Assembly: GCF_042648145.1 (NCBI RefSeq)
Contig: NZ_JBHRWV010000007.1
Coordinates: 372,001-436,000, forward strand
Direction of reading: 5' to 3'
Source: Salinicoccus sesuvii
GTDB lineage: Bacteria > Bacillota > Bacilli > Staphylococcales > Salinicoccaceae
DNA: 64,000 nt
A program made the position numbers and the translations under genes. Each line of letters opens with the position of its first letter. The first letter of the stretch is position 1. The notes beneath the pieces are model-generated. The model was not told the origin of the DNA. It did no database searches and saw only the letters and a list, made by a program, of their open reading frames with translations. Shown here in pieces: positions 35,314 through 44,139 of the stretch.

Positions 35314-36190
35314 ATTTATTCACTTGACCCATTACTTCATCCGCGAAGTTTTCTTGTCTTTTCTCAAGACCTTCACCAACTTCAAAGCGGATGAATGTCT
35401 TCAGTTCTCCACCTTTTGATTTCAGGAACTGTGCGACAGTCTGATCAGCATCTTTAACAAATGGCTGATCTACAATGCAGATCTCTTCGAGATACTTACG
35501 CATTCTACCTTCCACCATTTTGTCGACAATCTTTTCAGGTTTGCCTTCGTTTAGGGCCTGCTGTTTTAGAACTTCTCTTTCATGATCTAGTTCTTCTTGT
35601 GATACTTCATCTTTGGAGACATATTTAGGGTTCAAAGCAGCAGCGTGCATCGCAACGTCTTTTGCCGCCTGGAAATCAGTGGAACCTTCAACAAGTGTCA
35701 GAACGCCGATGCGCCCGCCCATGTGAAGATACTCACCGAAAGCATCGTTGTCTGTCTTCTCAGCAAGAGCGAATCTTCTGAGTGTAAGTTTTTCACCGAT
35801 TTTAGCTACTGCTTCGTTCATGACATCTTCGACTTTCTTGCCATTCATTTCAGAAGCGTTAAGTGCTTCGATATCAGCTGGTTTTGTTTCAAGGATGTGG
35901 TCCGCAACATCTTTCACAAGCTGCTGGAACTCGACATTACGTGCAACGAAGTCAGTTTCAGAGTTGATTTCGACGATTACACCGTCATTGCCTTTGGATG
36001 CCACATGTACGATACCTTCAGCAGCGATACGGTCCGCTTTTTTAGCAGCCTTGGAAATCCCTTTTTCACGGAGATAGTCTGCCGCTTTATCAAGGTCACC
36101 ATCAGTTTCCTGAAGCGCTTTTTTACAATCCATCATGCCAGCGCCAGTCTTTTCACGCAGTTCTTTAACTAATTTTGCAGAAATAGCCAT
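35312..36190 (-). CDS. tsf: elongation factor Ts
   Basis: Ef-Ts recycles EF-Tu by nucleotide exchange. The N-terminal UBA-like region holds VKELREKTGAGMMDCKKALQ and the core has INSETDFVARNVEF, which contacts EF-Tu. It has 292 residues. It is downstream of rpsB but a terminator-like hairpin lies between them. Confidence 0.97.
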   Translation of the reverse strand: MAISAKLVKELREKTGAGMMDCKKALQETDGDLDKAADYLREKGISKAAKKADRIAAEGIVHVASKGNDGVIVEINSETDFVARNVEFQQLVKDVADHILETKPADIEALNASEMNGKKVEDVMNEAVAKIGEKLTLRRFALAEKTDNDAFGEYLHMGGRIGVLTLVEGSTDFQAAKDVAMHAAALNPKYVSKDEVSQEELDHEREVLKQQALNEGKPEKIVDKMVEGRMRKYLEEICIVDQPFVKDADQTVAQFLKSKGGELKTFIRFEVGEGLEKRQENFADEVMGQVNK

Positions 36191-36242
36191 TTTTCATCCT
36201 CCTGGAATCGTATTGTTGACCGGGAAAACCTTCCCATCTTTT

Positions 36243-36278
36243 AAAAATGGTGATAAGAATAAGCTACTTATCACCATT
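36243..36278 (-). terminator. terminator/attenuator between rpsB and tsf
   Basis: Arms AATGGTGATAAG and CTTATCACCATT (36267-36278 and 36246-36257) are followed by TTTTTAA on the minus strand. It sits inside the conserved rpsB-tsf unit, so partial termination would set the S2 to EF-Ts ratio. Confidence 0.85.
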
Positions 36279-36291
36279 GTCTAACACTTTA

Positions 36292-37056
36292 TTATCTTTC
36301 GCCTGCTTCTACAGCTTCTTCTGAACCTTCGTTCATATCGATATTCTGTTCTGCAGCGACTTCTTCGTCAGATACGCCGCGCTGGCCTTCGAGCACTGCG
36401 TCAGCCATTTTGCTTGTCATAAGTCTGACCGCACGGATGGCATCATCGTTTGCTGGGATAACATAGTCGATTTCATCCGGATCACAGTTGGTATCAACCA
36501 TTGCGACGATTGGGATGTTAAGTTTTTTAGCTTCCATGATTGCATTGCGTTCTTTTCTAGGGTCTACAATGAAAAGTGCTTTAGGCATTTCCTTCATGTC
36601 ACGGATACCGCCGAGGAATTTGATCAGACGATCGTATTCTTTACGGAGTTCCATAACTTCTTTCTTAGGAAGTACTTCAAAAGTGCCGTCCGCTTCCATT
36701 TTTTCAATTTCATCAATACGTTTGATACGTTTTGAAATTGTTTTGTAGTTTGTGAGAATTCCACCGAGCCATCTTTGGTTCACATAAAGTTGACCTGCAC
36801 GCTCAGCTTCTTCTTTGATGGCATCTTGAGCCTGTTTCTTAGTACCAACAAACAGAATCTTTCCGCCTTCTTCAGAGACGCTCTTTACGAAATCGTAAGC
36901 TTCCCCTACTTTTTTGACTGTCTTTTGAAGATCGATGATGTAGATGCCGTTTCTTTCCGTGAAGATGTATCTCTTCATTTTAGGATTCCAACGACGTGTC
37001 TGGTGTCCGAAATGTACACCTGCTTCAAGCAGTTGTTTCATAGTAATTACTGCCAT
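36292..37056 (-). CDS. rpsB: 30S ribosomal protein S2
   Basis: The 254-residue S2 protein shows LLEAGVHFGHQTRRWNPKM at the N-terminus and DTNCDPDEIDYVIPANDDAIRA later. S2 joins late on the 30S subunit and helps S1 bind. The start follows AGAGGAGGAAATAAATC. Expression starts from a clear promoter with a leader of about 105 bases. Confidence 0.98.
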   Translation of the reverse strand: MAVITMKQLLEAGVHFGHQTRRWNPKMKRYIFTERNGIYIIDLQKTVKKVGEAYDFVKSVSEEGGKILFVGTKKQAQDAIKEEAERAGQLYVNQRWLGGILTNYKTISKRIKRIDEIEKMEADGTFEVLPKKEVMELRKEYDRLIKFLGGIRDMKEMPKALFIVDPRKERNAIMEAKKLNIPIVAMVDTNCDPDEIDYVIPANDDAIRAVRLMTSKMADAVLEGQRGVSDEEVAAEQNIDMNEGSEEAVEAGER

Positions 37057-37162
37057 GATTTATTTCCTCCTCTGGTTTTTTCCTCCAGTACAGCTTTGGA
37101 AACGACCGTAAGGCACCAGTCTCCAATTCACTCTACTGTGTGTAGTGGGCTGTTTTCAGCCG
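37057..37162 (-). ncRNA. rpsB mRNA leader, candidate S2 feedback region
   Basis: The roughly 105-base leader contains a GGCTG-AAAA-CAGCC hairpin (37149-37162) and a CTGG-AGGAAAAAA-CCAG hairpin next to the ribosome-binding site. S2 represses its own operon in E. coli. Similar control here is inferred from leader length and structure only. Confidence 0.4.
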
Positions 37163-37168
37163 TTTAAT

Positions 37169-37197
37169 ACTATAACACATATCATTCTTTAAATCAA
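37169..37197 (-). promoter_or_regulatory. rpsB promoter
   Basis: TTGATT (37192-37197), a 17-base spacer, and TATAGT (37169-37174) with an extended TG-T before it. Confidence 0.8.
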
Positions 37198-37213
37198 ACC
37201 CAAACATTGGTAC

Positions 37214-37981
37214 CTAGCTCTCTTTTCTAAGCTCAGGCAGGAAGTCTTCTTTTTTGACCTTAATGAAGGTACCTTTCATACCTAGGGAACGGGATTCGAT
37301 GACACCAGCACTTTCGAGCTTGCGCAGTGCATTGACGATGACAGAACGTGTAATGCCTACACGGTCTGCGACTTTCGATGCAACGAGGAGGCCTTCATCT
37401 GCATCGAGCTCATCAAAGATGTGTTCAATGGCTTCTCTCTCAGAGTATGACAGGGAACGGATCGCCATTGCGATGCTCGCCTTATCCCGTGCCTTTTGTT
37501 CGATCTCTTCTTGTTTCTCACGGAGAATCTCCATACCCACTACTGTTCCTGCGTACTCTGCAAGTACCAAGTCCTCTTCTTTAAACACTTCGGATATGCG
37601 ACCGAGAATTAGTGTGCCAAGACGCTCACCGCCACCGAATACTGGTACGATACATGTTTCAGAGTCTTGGAAAGAGTCTTCTGTCGGGAAGACAGTAAGG
37701 TCATCTTCAAATTCTATATTTTCTTGAGTTTCGTTGATCTTCATAATCCGCTCTACATATTCATCGGGGAATCTTCTTTCCTCCAGCATGTCTACGATGC
37801 GATCGTTTTCTATTTTTTGATTGATGCCATAACCAAGCAACTTCCCTCTGCGTGAAACAATGAATACGTTACACTCAAGTACTCGGCTTACCTTTTCTGA
37901 TACTTCTTTAAAATCTACTTTTACACCGTGGTTGCCTTGGATCAGCTTATTAATTTCTCTTGTTTTCTGTAATAGGTTCAT
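37214..37981 (-). CDS. codY: GTP-sensing global repressor CodY
   Basis: CodY senses branched-chain amino acids and GTP and represses nutrient-starvation genes. The N-terminal GAF domain (about 1-155) is followed by a winged helix-turn-helix with VADRVGITRSVIVNALRKLE, a near-invariant DNA-recognition segment. The ATG at 37981 follows AAAGGAG; the frame before it is not used. It has 255 residues. It closes the xerC-hslV-hslU-codY unit, as in B. subtilis. Confidence 0.97.
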   Translation of the reverse strand: MNLLQKTREINKLIQGNHGVKVDFKEVSEKVSRVLECNVFIVSRRGKLLGYGINQKIENDRIVDMLEERRFPDEYVERIMKINETQENIEFEDDLTVFPTEDSFQDSETCIVPVFGGGERLGTLILGRISEVFKEEDLVLAEYAGTVVGMEILREKQEEIEQKARDKASIAMAIRSLSYSEREAIEHIFDELDADEGLLVASKVADRVGITRSVIVNALRKLESAGVIESRSLGMKGTFIKVKKEDFLPELRKES

Positions 37982-38000
37982 TGATATTTCTCCTTTAGGT

Positions 38001-39371
38001 TTATAGTATGAAAGCACTCAAATTCTTATCGGACTTAATTTTGTTCAGTTTTGATTCTACGTACTGCTTTGTAATCTCTACTTGTGCGCCTTGCATGCCA
38101 CTCGCTTCGAATAGAAGTTCTTCAAGCAAAGTTTCAAGTATAGTATGGAGGCGTCTGGCACCAATATCATCTGTGTCGTTGTTCACTTCAAACGCAATTG
38201 ATGCTACTTCATCTATTGCTTCGTCGGTGAATGAAATGGATACCTCTTCTGTTGCTAAGAGCGCTTCGTACTGCTTGATCATGGAACTTTTAGGTTCCTT
38301 CAGTATCTTGACAAAGTCTTCCGTTCTGAGTTTGTCGAGTTCGACACGGATCGGGAAGCGCCCTTGCAGTTCAGGAATCAGATCACTCGGTTTAGCAACA
38401 TGGAAGGCACCAGCACCGATGAAGAGGATATGCTCGGTATCTATCGGGCCGTACTTTGTCTGAACTGTACTGCCTTCAACAATTGGAAGAATATCACGCT
38501 GGACTCCTTCTCTTGAGACATCTCCTGAATTCTGACTACCTTTGGCAATCTTGTCCATCTCATCAATGAAGATGATGCCCATTGTTTCTGCAAGTGAAAT
38601 AGCTTCATCATTAACATTGTCTGTATCGACAATTTTTTCCGCCTCTTCACGCTTTAGGTATTCCCGTGCTTTCTTGACCGGCATTGTACGCTTGTGCTTA
38701 TTCTTCGGCATGAATTGCTTCAACATGTCCTGCATACCTCCAGTATCCATGCCAGGCGTCATCATGCCCATCGGATTCTGCTCCTGTTCCACCTCGATCG
38801 TCACATCCGCATCCTCAAGGAGACCAGCTGTAAGCTTTTCCCTTAAGTTCAGGCGTTTCGATCTTACTTCGGGCGTCACTTCCTCGTGATCATCGTCAGT
38901 CTGCTGGTTCATAAACATCTCAAAAGGATTGGAACTCGACTGGGTGCGTTTTTCCCCTGGAGCAAGTAAGCCAACAAGTCGTTCCTCTGCGAGTTTCAGA
39001 GCATCGTCCTCTACGAGTTTCATCTTTTCTTCTTTGACCATACGAACACTTGCCTCTACCAAATCTCGCACCATGCTCTCGACATCGCGGCCGACATAAC
39101 CCACTTCGGTGAACTTTGTCGCTTCTACTTTCGAAAACGGCGCGCCAGTTAATTTAGCCATCCTTCTAGCAATCTCCGTCTTACCAACACCGGTCGGTCC
39201 AATCATCAGTATATTTTTAGGTATGACCTCATCTTTTAGTGAAGCATCAAGCAACATGCGGCGATATCGGTTGCGCATTGCAATCGCCACTTTGCGTTTT
39301 GCTTCCTGCTGACCGATGATATCCTCATCAAGCTTGGCCGTAATCTCGCGCGGAGTAAGATTTTGTCTCAA
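38001..39371 (-). CDS. hslU: HslU (ClpY) ATPase subunit
   Basis: The AAA+ unfoldase of the HslVU protease. Walker A is GPTGVGKTEIA (about 53-63) and Walker B is IIFIDEMDKIA. The inserted I-domain lies between, and the C-terminal DKNLSAFIL tail is what docks in HslV. The start is TTG, eight bases after AAAGGAG, at the end of hslV. It has 456 residues. Confidence 0.96.
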   Translation of the reverse strand: MRQNLTPREITAKLDEDIIGQQEAKRKVAIAMRNRYRRMLLDASLKDEVIPKNILMIGPTGVGKTEIARRMAKLTGAPFSKVEATKFTEVGYVGRDVESMVRDLVEASVRMVKEEKMKLVEDDALKLAEERLVGLLAPGEKRTQSSSNPFEMFMNQQTDDDHEEVTPEVRSKRLNLREKLTAGLLEDADVTIEVEQEQNPMGMMTPGMDTGGMQDMLKQFMPKNKHKRTMPVKKAREYLKREEAEKIVDTDNVNDEAISLAETMGIIFIDEMDKIAKGSQNSGDVSREGVQRDILPIVEGSTVQTKYGPIDTEHILFIGAGAFHVAKPSDLIPELQGRFPIRVELDKLRTEDFVKILKEPKSSMIKQYEALLATEEVSISFTDEAIDEVASIAFEVNNDTDDIGARRLHTILETLLEELLFEASGMQGAQVEITKQYVESKLNKIKSDKNLSAFIL

Positions 39372-39385
39372 TTCGAACGCTCCTT

Positions 39386-39925
39386 TTATTCAATCGTTTC
39401 TACAGTAATATGGTCATTTGTAAATACGCAAATCTCACTGGCGATCAACAAACTATCTCTTGCAATGGTCTCAGCACTGAGGGCGTCTCCATGTCGTTTC
39501 ATGGCACGCCCCGCACTAAGGGCAAAGTTGCCACCACTACCAATAGCAAGGATGCCATCGTCCGGTTCGATGACCTCTCCTGTGCCACTAACAAGCAGCA
39601 AGGTCTCCTTATCCATGACAATCAGCATCGCTTCAAGCTGTCTTAAGATCTTATCGCCCCGCCACTCTTTGGCAAGCTCTACAGCTGCACGCGTCATGTT
39701 ACCGTTATACGCATAAAGATTTGCTTCAAATTTCTCAAATAGTGTAAATGCATCCGCAACACTGCCTGCAAATCCTGCGACAACCTTGTCGTCGAACAGA
39801 CGCCTTACTTTACGTGCAGTGTGCTTCATGACAACCTGGTTGCCAAGTGTAACCTGACCATCTCCTGCCATCGCCATCTTACCGTTATGACGGATGGCAA
39901 ATATCGTAGTTCCTTTTATTGCCAT
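39386..39925 (-). CDS. hslV: HslV (ClpQ) peptidase subunit
   Basis: The proteasome-like peptidase of HslVU. The sequence opens MAIKGTTIFAIRHNGKMAMA. By family comparison cleavage before the double Thr would expose the nucleophile. Other typical segments are AGDGQVTLGNQVV and AIGSGGNFALSAGRA. Length is 179. It follows xerC by four bases and its start follows GAGGTGAAACA. Confidence 0.95.
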   Translation of the reverse strand: MAIKGTTIFAIRHNGKMAMAGDGQVTLGNQVVMKHTARKVRRLFDDKVVAGFAGSVADAFTLFEKFEANLYAYNGNMTRAAVELAKEWRGDKILRQLEAMLIVMDKETLLLVSGTGEVIEPDDGILAIGSGGNFALSAGRAMKRHGDALSAETIARDSLLIASEICVFTNDHITVETIE

Positions 39926-39929
39926 TGTT

Positions 39930-40811
39930 TCACCTCTTCTGATTAGCTGGATGATGTTCTAGATAGGTTTTTCTAAGCTGTTCCTTCGATACATGGGTAT
40001 ATTTCTGAGTAGTCGAAAGTGATTCGTGACCGAGCAGTTCCTGCACTGCTCTCAAATCGGCCCCATTATTTAGCATGTGTGTTGCGAAGGTATGCCTGAT
40101 CTTATGGGGATGAAGGTGAAGGTCACTAGCACTTTTTTTTACTAGCATATCGATTACATATCTTAACCCTCTATCTGTCAAAGGTCCTCCTCTATGGTTG
40201 ATCCATAATGGTCCATCCATTTCGATCTTATCTCCATGCGTATCAATGTAGCATTTCATTGCGTCAGCAGCATGCTTTCCAAAGGGCAGTACACGTTCCT
40301 TATTACCTTTCCCGATCACCTTCAGTAGTCCATAGTCGAAGTCGATACGTGAAAGGGTCAGACTAAGCAGTTCCGATGCTCGCATACCGGTCGCATAGAA
40401 TAGTTCGAGAATGGCACGATCTCGTTCATGCATCTTAGCATTTCGGTCCAAAGAGTCAAAAAGCCCACGCACCTCATTTTCATACAGAAAGCCCGGAAGT
40501 GGTTTTTCTTTCTTCGGGTTCGGGAGACTGGTGAATGGATTGGAAGTTATATCGCCCTTATCAATCAGATGGTTATAGAAGCTTCTTAACGCAGATATCT
40601 TTCTCGACACCGTAGATTTCTTCAACTGCTTACGATACAGCATGTTCAAATAATTCCGCGCATCCACGTACTTGAACGTTTCAATGGATAATGACTCTTC
40701 CCGAAGGAAAAGTATAAATTCTGTAATGTCCCTTCTATAGTTACTGACAGTATGAGCGGAAAGATTCCGTTGATACATGAGCTGTTGTAAGAAGTTTTCA
40801 AGCTGATTCAT
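39930..40811 (-). CDS. xerC: tyrosine recombinase XerC
   Basis: Site-specific recombinase that resolves chromosome dimers at dif. The catalytic set is visible: Arg in ATGMRASELLSL, Lys in IGKGNKERVLP, His-Arg in HPHKIRHTFATHML, His in LLGHESLSTTQ and Tyr in KYTHVS. The N-terminal core-binding domain starts with LENFLQQLMYQRNLSAHTV. The ATG at 40811 follows a weak GGCGGCG site. It is separated by about 200 bases from topA; in relatives trmFO usually sits there. Confidence 0.94.
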   Translation of the reverse strand: MNQLENFLQQLMYQRNLSAHTVSNYRRDITEFILFLREESLSIETFKYVDARNYLNMLYRKQLKKSTVSRKISALRSFYNHLIDKGDITSNPFTSLPNPKKEKPLPGFLYENEVRGLFDSLDRNAKMHERDRAILELFYATGMRASELLSLTLSRIDFDYGLLKVIGKGNKERVLPFGKHAADAMKCYIDTHGDKIEMDGPLWINHRGGPLTDRGLRYVIDMLVKKSASDLHLHPHKIRHTFATHMLNNGADLRAVQELLGHESLSTTQKYTHVSKEQLRKTYLEHHPANQKR

Positions 40812-41012
40812 CAAATCGCCGCCTTCGCAATATATTTCTTTGCAGAAACAATTGAATTTTGAGATACAGCCGCTTACAGAAGGTATGGATTTCTTGTATC
40901 CAATAATACATATTAAACCATTTCATTCTATTTTGCACAAAATAATATGAATATTTATAATATTTTGCGCGAGCGCAATAAAAAGGCCCATATAGAAATA
41001 TGGATACCTTTG
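40812..41012. other. 200-base gap between topA and xerC
   Basis: It holds the topA terminator, an AT-rich stretch and no convincing gene. A 72-codon minus-strand open frame here has no family resemblance and no ribosome-binding site. TTGTGC-17-TTTAAT is a possible but poor xerC promoter. Confidence 0.5.
40980..41010 (-). terminator. terminator after topA
   Basis: Minus-strand AAGGTATCCATAT...ATATGGGCCTT forms a stem with an internal mismatch, followed by TTTTT. Confidence 0.7.
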
Positions 41013-43079
41013 TCACTCAGCCTTTTCTTCGTAATCACAGTTCGTGCATTTCACTTTCGCAGTCTTACCTTTTTTAGTTTCGACCAGATAATGCTCACAC
41101 TTCGGACAGTCTCTGCCGATTGGACGATCCCATGAAATGAAGTCGCATTCCGGGTAGCGATCGCAACCAAAGAAGATTCTGTTCTTTTTGGATTTACGTT
41201 CAACGACATCTCCCTCGTTACATTTCGGGCATTTGACGCCGATTGATTTAACAATCGCTTTGGTGTTGCGGCAATCAGGGAAATTCGAGCATGCCATGAA
41301 CTTACCGTAGCGGCCCATCTTGAAGACCATTGGTGACCCACATTTCTCGCAGTCTTCACCTGCTGGTTCATCTTTAATCTCTATTTTCTCCATTTCCTCG
41401 TCTGCACGGGAAACTTGTGGTTCGAACCCTTTATAGAACTCATCAATGACAGCTACCCAAGATGCATCACCTTCAGCGATATCATCTAGACTTTTCTCCA
41501 TGGTCCGCGTGAAATCGATGTCGATAATATCTGGGAAGTACTGGGTTACTGACTGGTTGACAATTTCACCCAGTTCTGTTGGAATAAAACGTTTCTGATC
41601 GACTTTAACGTAGTTCCGCTTCTGAATGGTATCAAGCGTCGGTGCATAAGTCGATGGTCGGCCAATTCCGACTTCTTCAAGTGTTTTAACAAGTCGCGCT
41701 TCGGTAAAGCGCGGTGGTGGCTGTGTGAAATGCTGTTTGGGATCGATTTGTTGGGACTTCGTCGTCTCACCTTCAGCTATTTCCGGTAGACGGTTGTCAA
41801 GCTCCTCTTCCTCATCGTCCTTGCTTTCCACGTAGATCTGCATAAATCCTTTGAATTTGATTGTTTGGCCATTACTTCTGAAGACGACACCATTGTTGGA
41901 CATTTCCATACGTACAGTGTCCAATATTGCTGGCGACATCAGGCTGGCAATGAAACGATCCCAGATAAGTTTATACAACCGGTACTGATCGCGAGATAGA
42001 TATTGTTTCATGTTCTCCGGTGTACGGTTCGCTGAAGTCGGGCGTACAGCCTCATGGGCGTCCTGGCTGCCTTCGGCCTTCTTTGCTGACGGCTTGGCGC
42101 CAACGAATTTATTCCCATATTCATTCTCTATATAATCAGTTGCTTCTTTTTGTGCAACAGGAGAGATTCTCGTGGAATCCGTTCTCATGTAGGTGATCAG
42201 TCCGACTGTACCCACTTTTTTAATGTCTATTCCTTCATAGAGCTGCTGCGCGACCATCATTGTTTTTCTCGCTTTGAAATTGAGTTTTCTCGCCGCTTCC
42301 TGCTGAAGGGAAGACGTCGTGAACGGCTTCGAAGGGAAACGTTTCTTCTCTTTCTTTTCAACAGAATCAACATTGAATGTGTCGCCATCAAGTTTGGATA
42401 ACACGTAGTCGACATCTTCCTTGGTCTTCAGTTTGATTTTTTCATCTGTCAGACGATTGAACTTGCCCTCAAATGTATTTTTACCGTACTTGAACTGGCC
42501 GGTGATCCTCCAATATTCTTCTGGTTTGAATGCCCTGATTTCATTTTCACGATCGATAACCAACTTGAGTGCGACGGATTGTACACGACCTGCCGACAGC
42601 CCTTTTTTGACCTTTTTCCACAATACCGGCGATATGTTATAACCGACAAGACGGTCAAGTATACGACGCGCCTGCTGTGCATCTACCAGTTTTTGATTTA
42701 TTTCCCCTGGATGTTTAAAACTTTCCTTTACTGCATCCTTTGTTATCTCGTTGAAGACTACCCTGTAGTATTCCTTATCTTCCCCGAGTGCATGACTCAA
42801 GTGCCATGCAATTGCTTCACCTTCGCGGTCCGGGTCACTTGCCAGGAATATCTTCTTCGCTTTATTGGCCTCTTTCTTCAAATCTTTGAGTAGAGGCCCC
42901 TTTCCGCGAATTGTAATATATTTAGGCTCATAATTGTTATCAGTATCTATCCCCGTTTGACTGCGAGGCAAGTCGCGAACGTGACCCATCGACGCAACAA
43001 CTTTGTAGCGTTTGCCGAGGTATTTCTCTATCGTCTTGGCTTTCGCAGGTGATTCTACAATGACCAGATTATCTGCCAC
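41013..43079 (-). CDS. topA: DNA topoisomerase I
   Basis: A type IA topoisomerase that relaxes negative supercoils. It has a Toprim domain (VIVESPAKAKTIEKYLG, then LASDPDREGEAIAWHL), the catalytic Tyr in TVGLITYMRTDSTR at about residue 300, and SAGRVQSVALKL. Three C-terminal zinc-ribbon modules follow with CxxC pairs: CEKCGS..., CPKCNEGD..., CPKCEH.... The start is GTG, after AAAGGGGGCAATCGAGCT. It has 688 residues. Confidence 0.97.
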   Translation of the reverse strand: MADNLVIVESPAKAKTIEKYLGKRYKVVASMGHVRDLPRSQTGIDTDNNYEPKYITIRGKGPLLKDLKKEANKAKKIFLASDPDREGEAIAWHLSHALGEDKEYYRVVFNEITKDAVKESFKHPGEINQKLVDAQQARRILDRLVGYNISPVLWKKVKKGLSAGRVQSVALKLVIDRENEIRAFKPEEYWRITGQFKYGKNTFEGKFNRLTDEKIKLKTKEDVDYVLSKLDGDTFNVDSVEKKEKKRFPSKPFTTSSLQQEAARKLNFKARKTMMVAQQLYEGIDIKKVGTVGLITYMRTDSTRISPVAQKEATDYIENEYGNKFVGAKPSAKKAEGSQDAHEAVRPTSANRTPENMKQYLSRDQYRLYKLIWDRFIASLMSPAILDTVRMEMSNNGVVFRSNGQTIKFKGFMQIYVESKDDEEEELDNRLPEIAEGETTKSQQIDPKQHFTQPPPRFTEARLVKTLEEVGIGRPSTYAPTLDTIQKRNYVKVDQKRFIPTELGEIVNQSVTQYFPDIIDIDFTRTMEKSLDDIAEGDASWVAVIDEFYKGFEPQVSRADEEMEKIEIKDEPAGEDCEKCGSPMVFKMGRYGKFMACSNFPDCRNTKAIVKSIGVKCPKCNEGDVVERKSKKNRIFFGCDRYPECDFISWDRPIGRDCPKCEHYLVETKKGKTAKVKCTNCDYEEKAE

Positions 43080-43117
43080 AGCTCGATTGCCCCCTTTTGT
43101 TGTGTTTTCAAATCCAA

Positions 43118-43147
43118 ATATTACAGTGAACCAAAATTGTTTGTCAA
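43118..43147 (-). promoter_or_regulatory. topA promoter
   Basis: A consensus TTGACA (43142-43147) and TAATAT (43118-43123) are separated by 18 bases on the minus strand, shortly before topA. Confidence 0.75.
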
Positions 43148-43184
43148 CTATAATATATTTTAAATTTTCATGGTTCCCTGAAAA

Positions 43185-43985
43185 CTACTCTCTGAAATCT
43201 TCCATTATATCTGCACCGCACAGTACCATTTTGGCACCTTCTTGTATTCTTAAGTTGGGTCCTTTTGACTGGGGAGCATGAATATTTCCCGGCAGGCAGT
43301 AGACATGGCGATTCTCGCTAAGAGCCATATCGAGCGTAATTAAACTCCCGCTGCTTTCTTCCGCTTCCGTAACAAAAACCCCAGTCGACAGTCCGGCTAT
43401 GATTCTGTTCCGCGCAACAAATCGCCACTTTGCAATGCCAGTACCTGGCGGATATTCGCTTATGACCAGACCTTCGCGTTCCATCTTTAATCTCGTTTTC
43501 CTCGTGCTTGAAGGATAATGGGTTCGGTGGCCGAATGCAAGTACCCCGATTGTCGCCATGTTATTCTCCATTGCTTTTAAGTGTGCAAGTTCATCGGCAC
43601 CATATGCCAACCCAGAGAGTATCCCAATCTGGCTATCCAGCTGCGGCATAATTGCTTGAAGTGTTCTTTTCGTATAATGGGTGGCTTTTCTACTGCCGAC
43701 AATTCCAAGCATTTTTCTCTTCAAGAGCGTCTCGTCACCACGATAGTACAGTATATACGGTGGATCGTGAATCTCCCTTAAAATGGGAGGATACTCTGCA
43801 TCTTCAATGGTCATATACCCAATTCCTTCCTCCATTAGACCTTCAGTGAGTGCACCCTTCTGCATCTTTTCTGCTTGGTGTAGTTTCTGCTTCAACCCCT
43901 CTGTCATTCTTCCTACAGCTTCTCCACGTATTACTTTATGTTCAAGTGCTGTCACACCCGCATAGCTAAGACAGATACTATCCAT
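43185..43985 (-). CDS. dprA: DNA-protecting protein DprA
   Basis: DprA loads RecA on incoming single-stranded DNA in transformation. The 266-residue protein has the Rossmann-like core (GIVGSRKATHYTKRT, SGLAYGADELAH) and RNRIIAGLSTGVFVTEAEESSGSL, which includes the DNA-binding region. It ends after CGADIMED and lacks a C-terminal winged helix, as in S. aureus and B. subtilis. The ATG follows AAGGAGGGGTCGT. It lies after sucD, from which a terminator separates it. Confidence 0.93.
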   Translation of the reverse strand: MDSICLSYAGVTALEHKVIRGEAVGRMTEGLKQKLHQAEKMQKGALTEGLMEEGIGYMTIEDAEYPPILREIHDPPYILYYRGDETLLKRKMLGIVGSRKATHYTKRTLQAIMPQLDSQIGILSGLAYGADELAHLKAMENNMATIGVLAFGHRTHYPSSTRKTRLKMEREGLVISEYPPGTGIAKWRFVARNRIIAGLSTGVFVTEAEESSGSLITLDMALSENRHVYCLPGNIHAPQSKGPNLRIQEGAKMVLCGADIMEDFRE

Positions 43986-44073
43986 ACGACCCCTCCTTAT
44001 TCATATGAATAATTATAGTAGAAACTAGGGTTTTTTCTGTTTACCATACGGTTAAATTACTTGGAAGAAAATG

Positions 44074-44108
44074 AAAAAAAGCACGGATTCCTGTTAAGGA
44101 TTCCGTGC
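44074..44108 (-). terminator. terminator after sucD
   Basis: GCACGGAATCCTT/AGGAATCCGTGC-type stem (44081-44092 with 44097-44108, one mismatch), followed by seven T bases on the minus strand. Confidence 0.9.
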
Positions 44109-44139
44109 TTCCGAGTGGGATCATCCACTTTTATTGAAT

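Noticed and set aside
40798..41016. Possible small gene or trmFO remnant in the topA-xerC gap
   Set aside because: No similarity to TrmFO motifs, no ribosome-binding site, and it overlaps the topA terminator.
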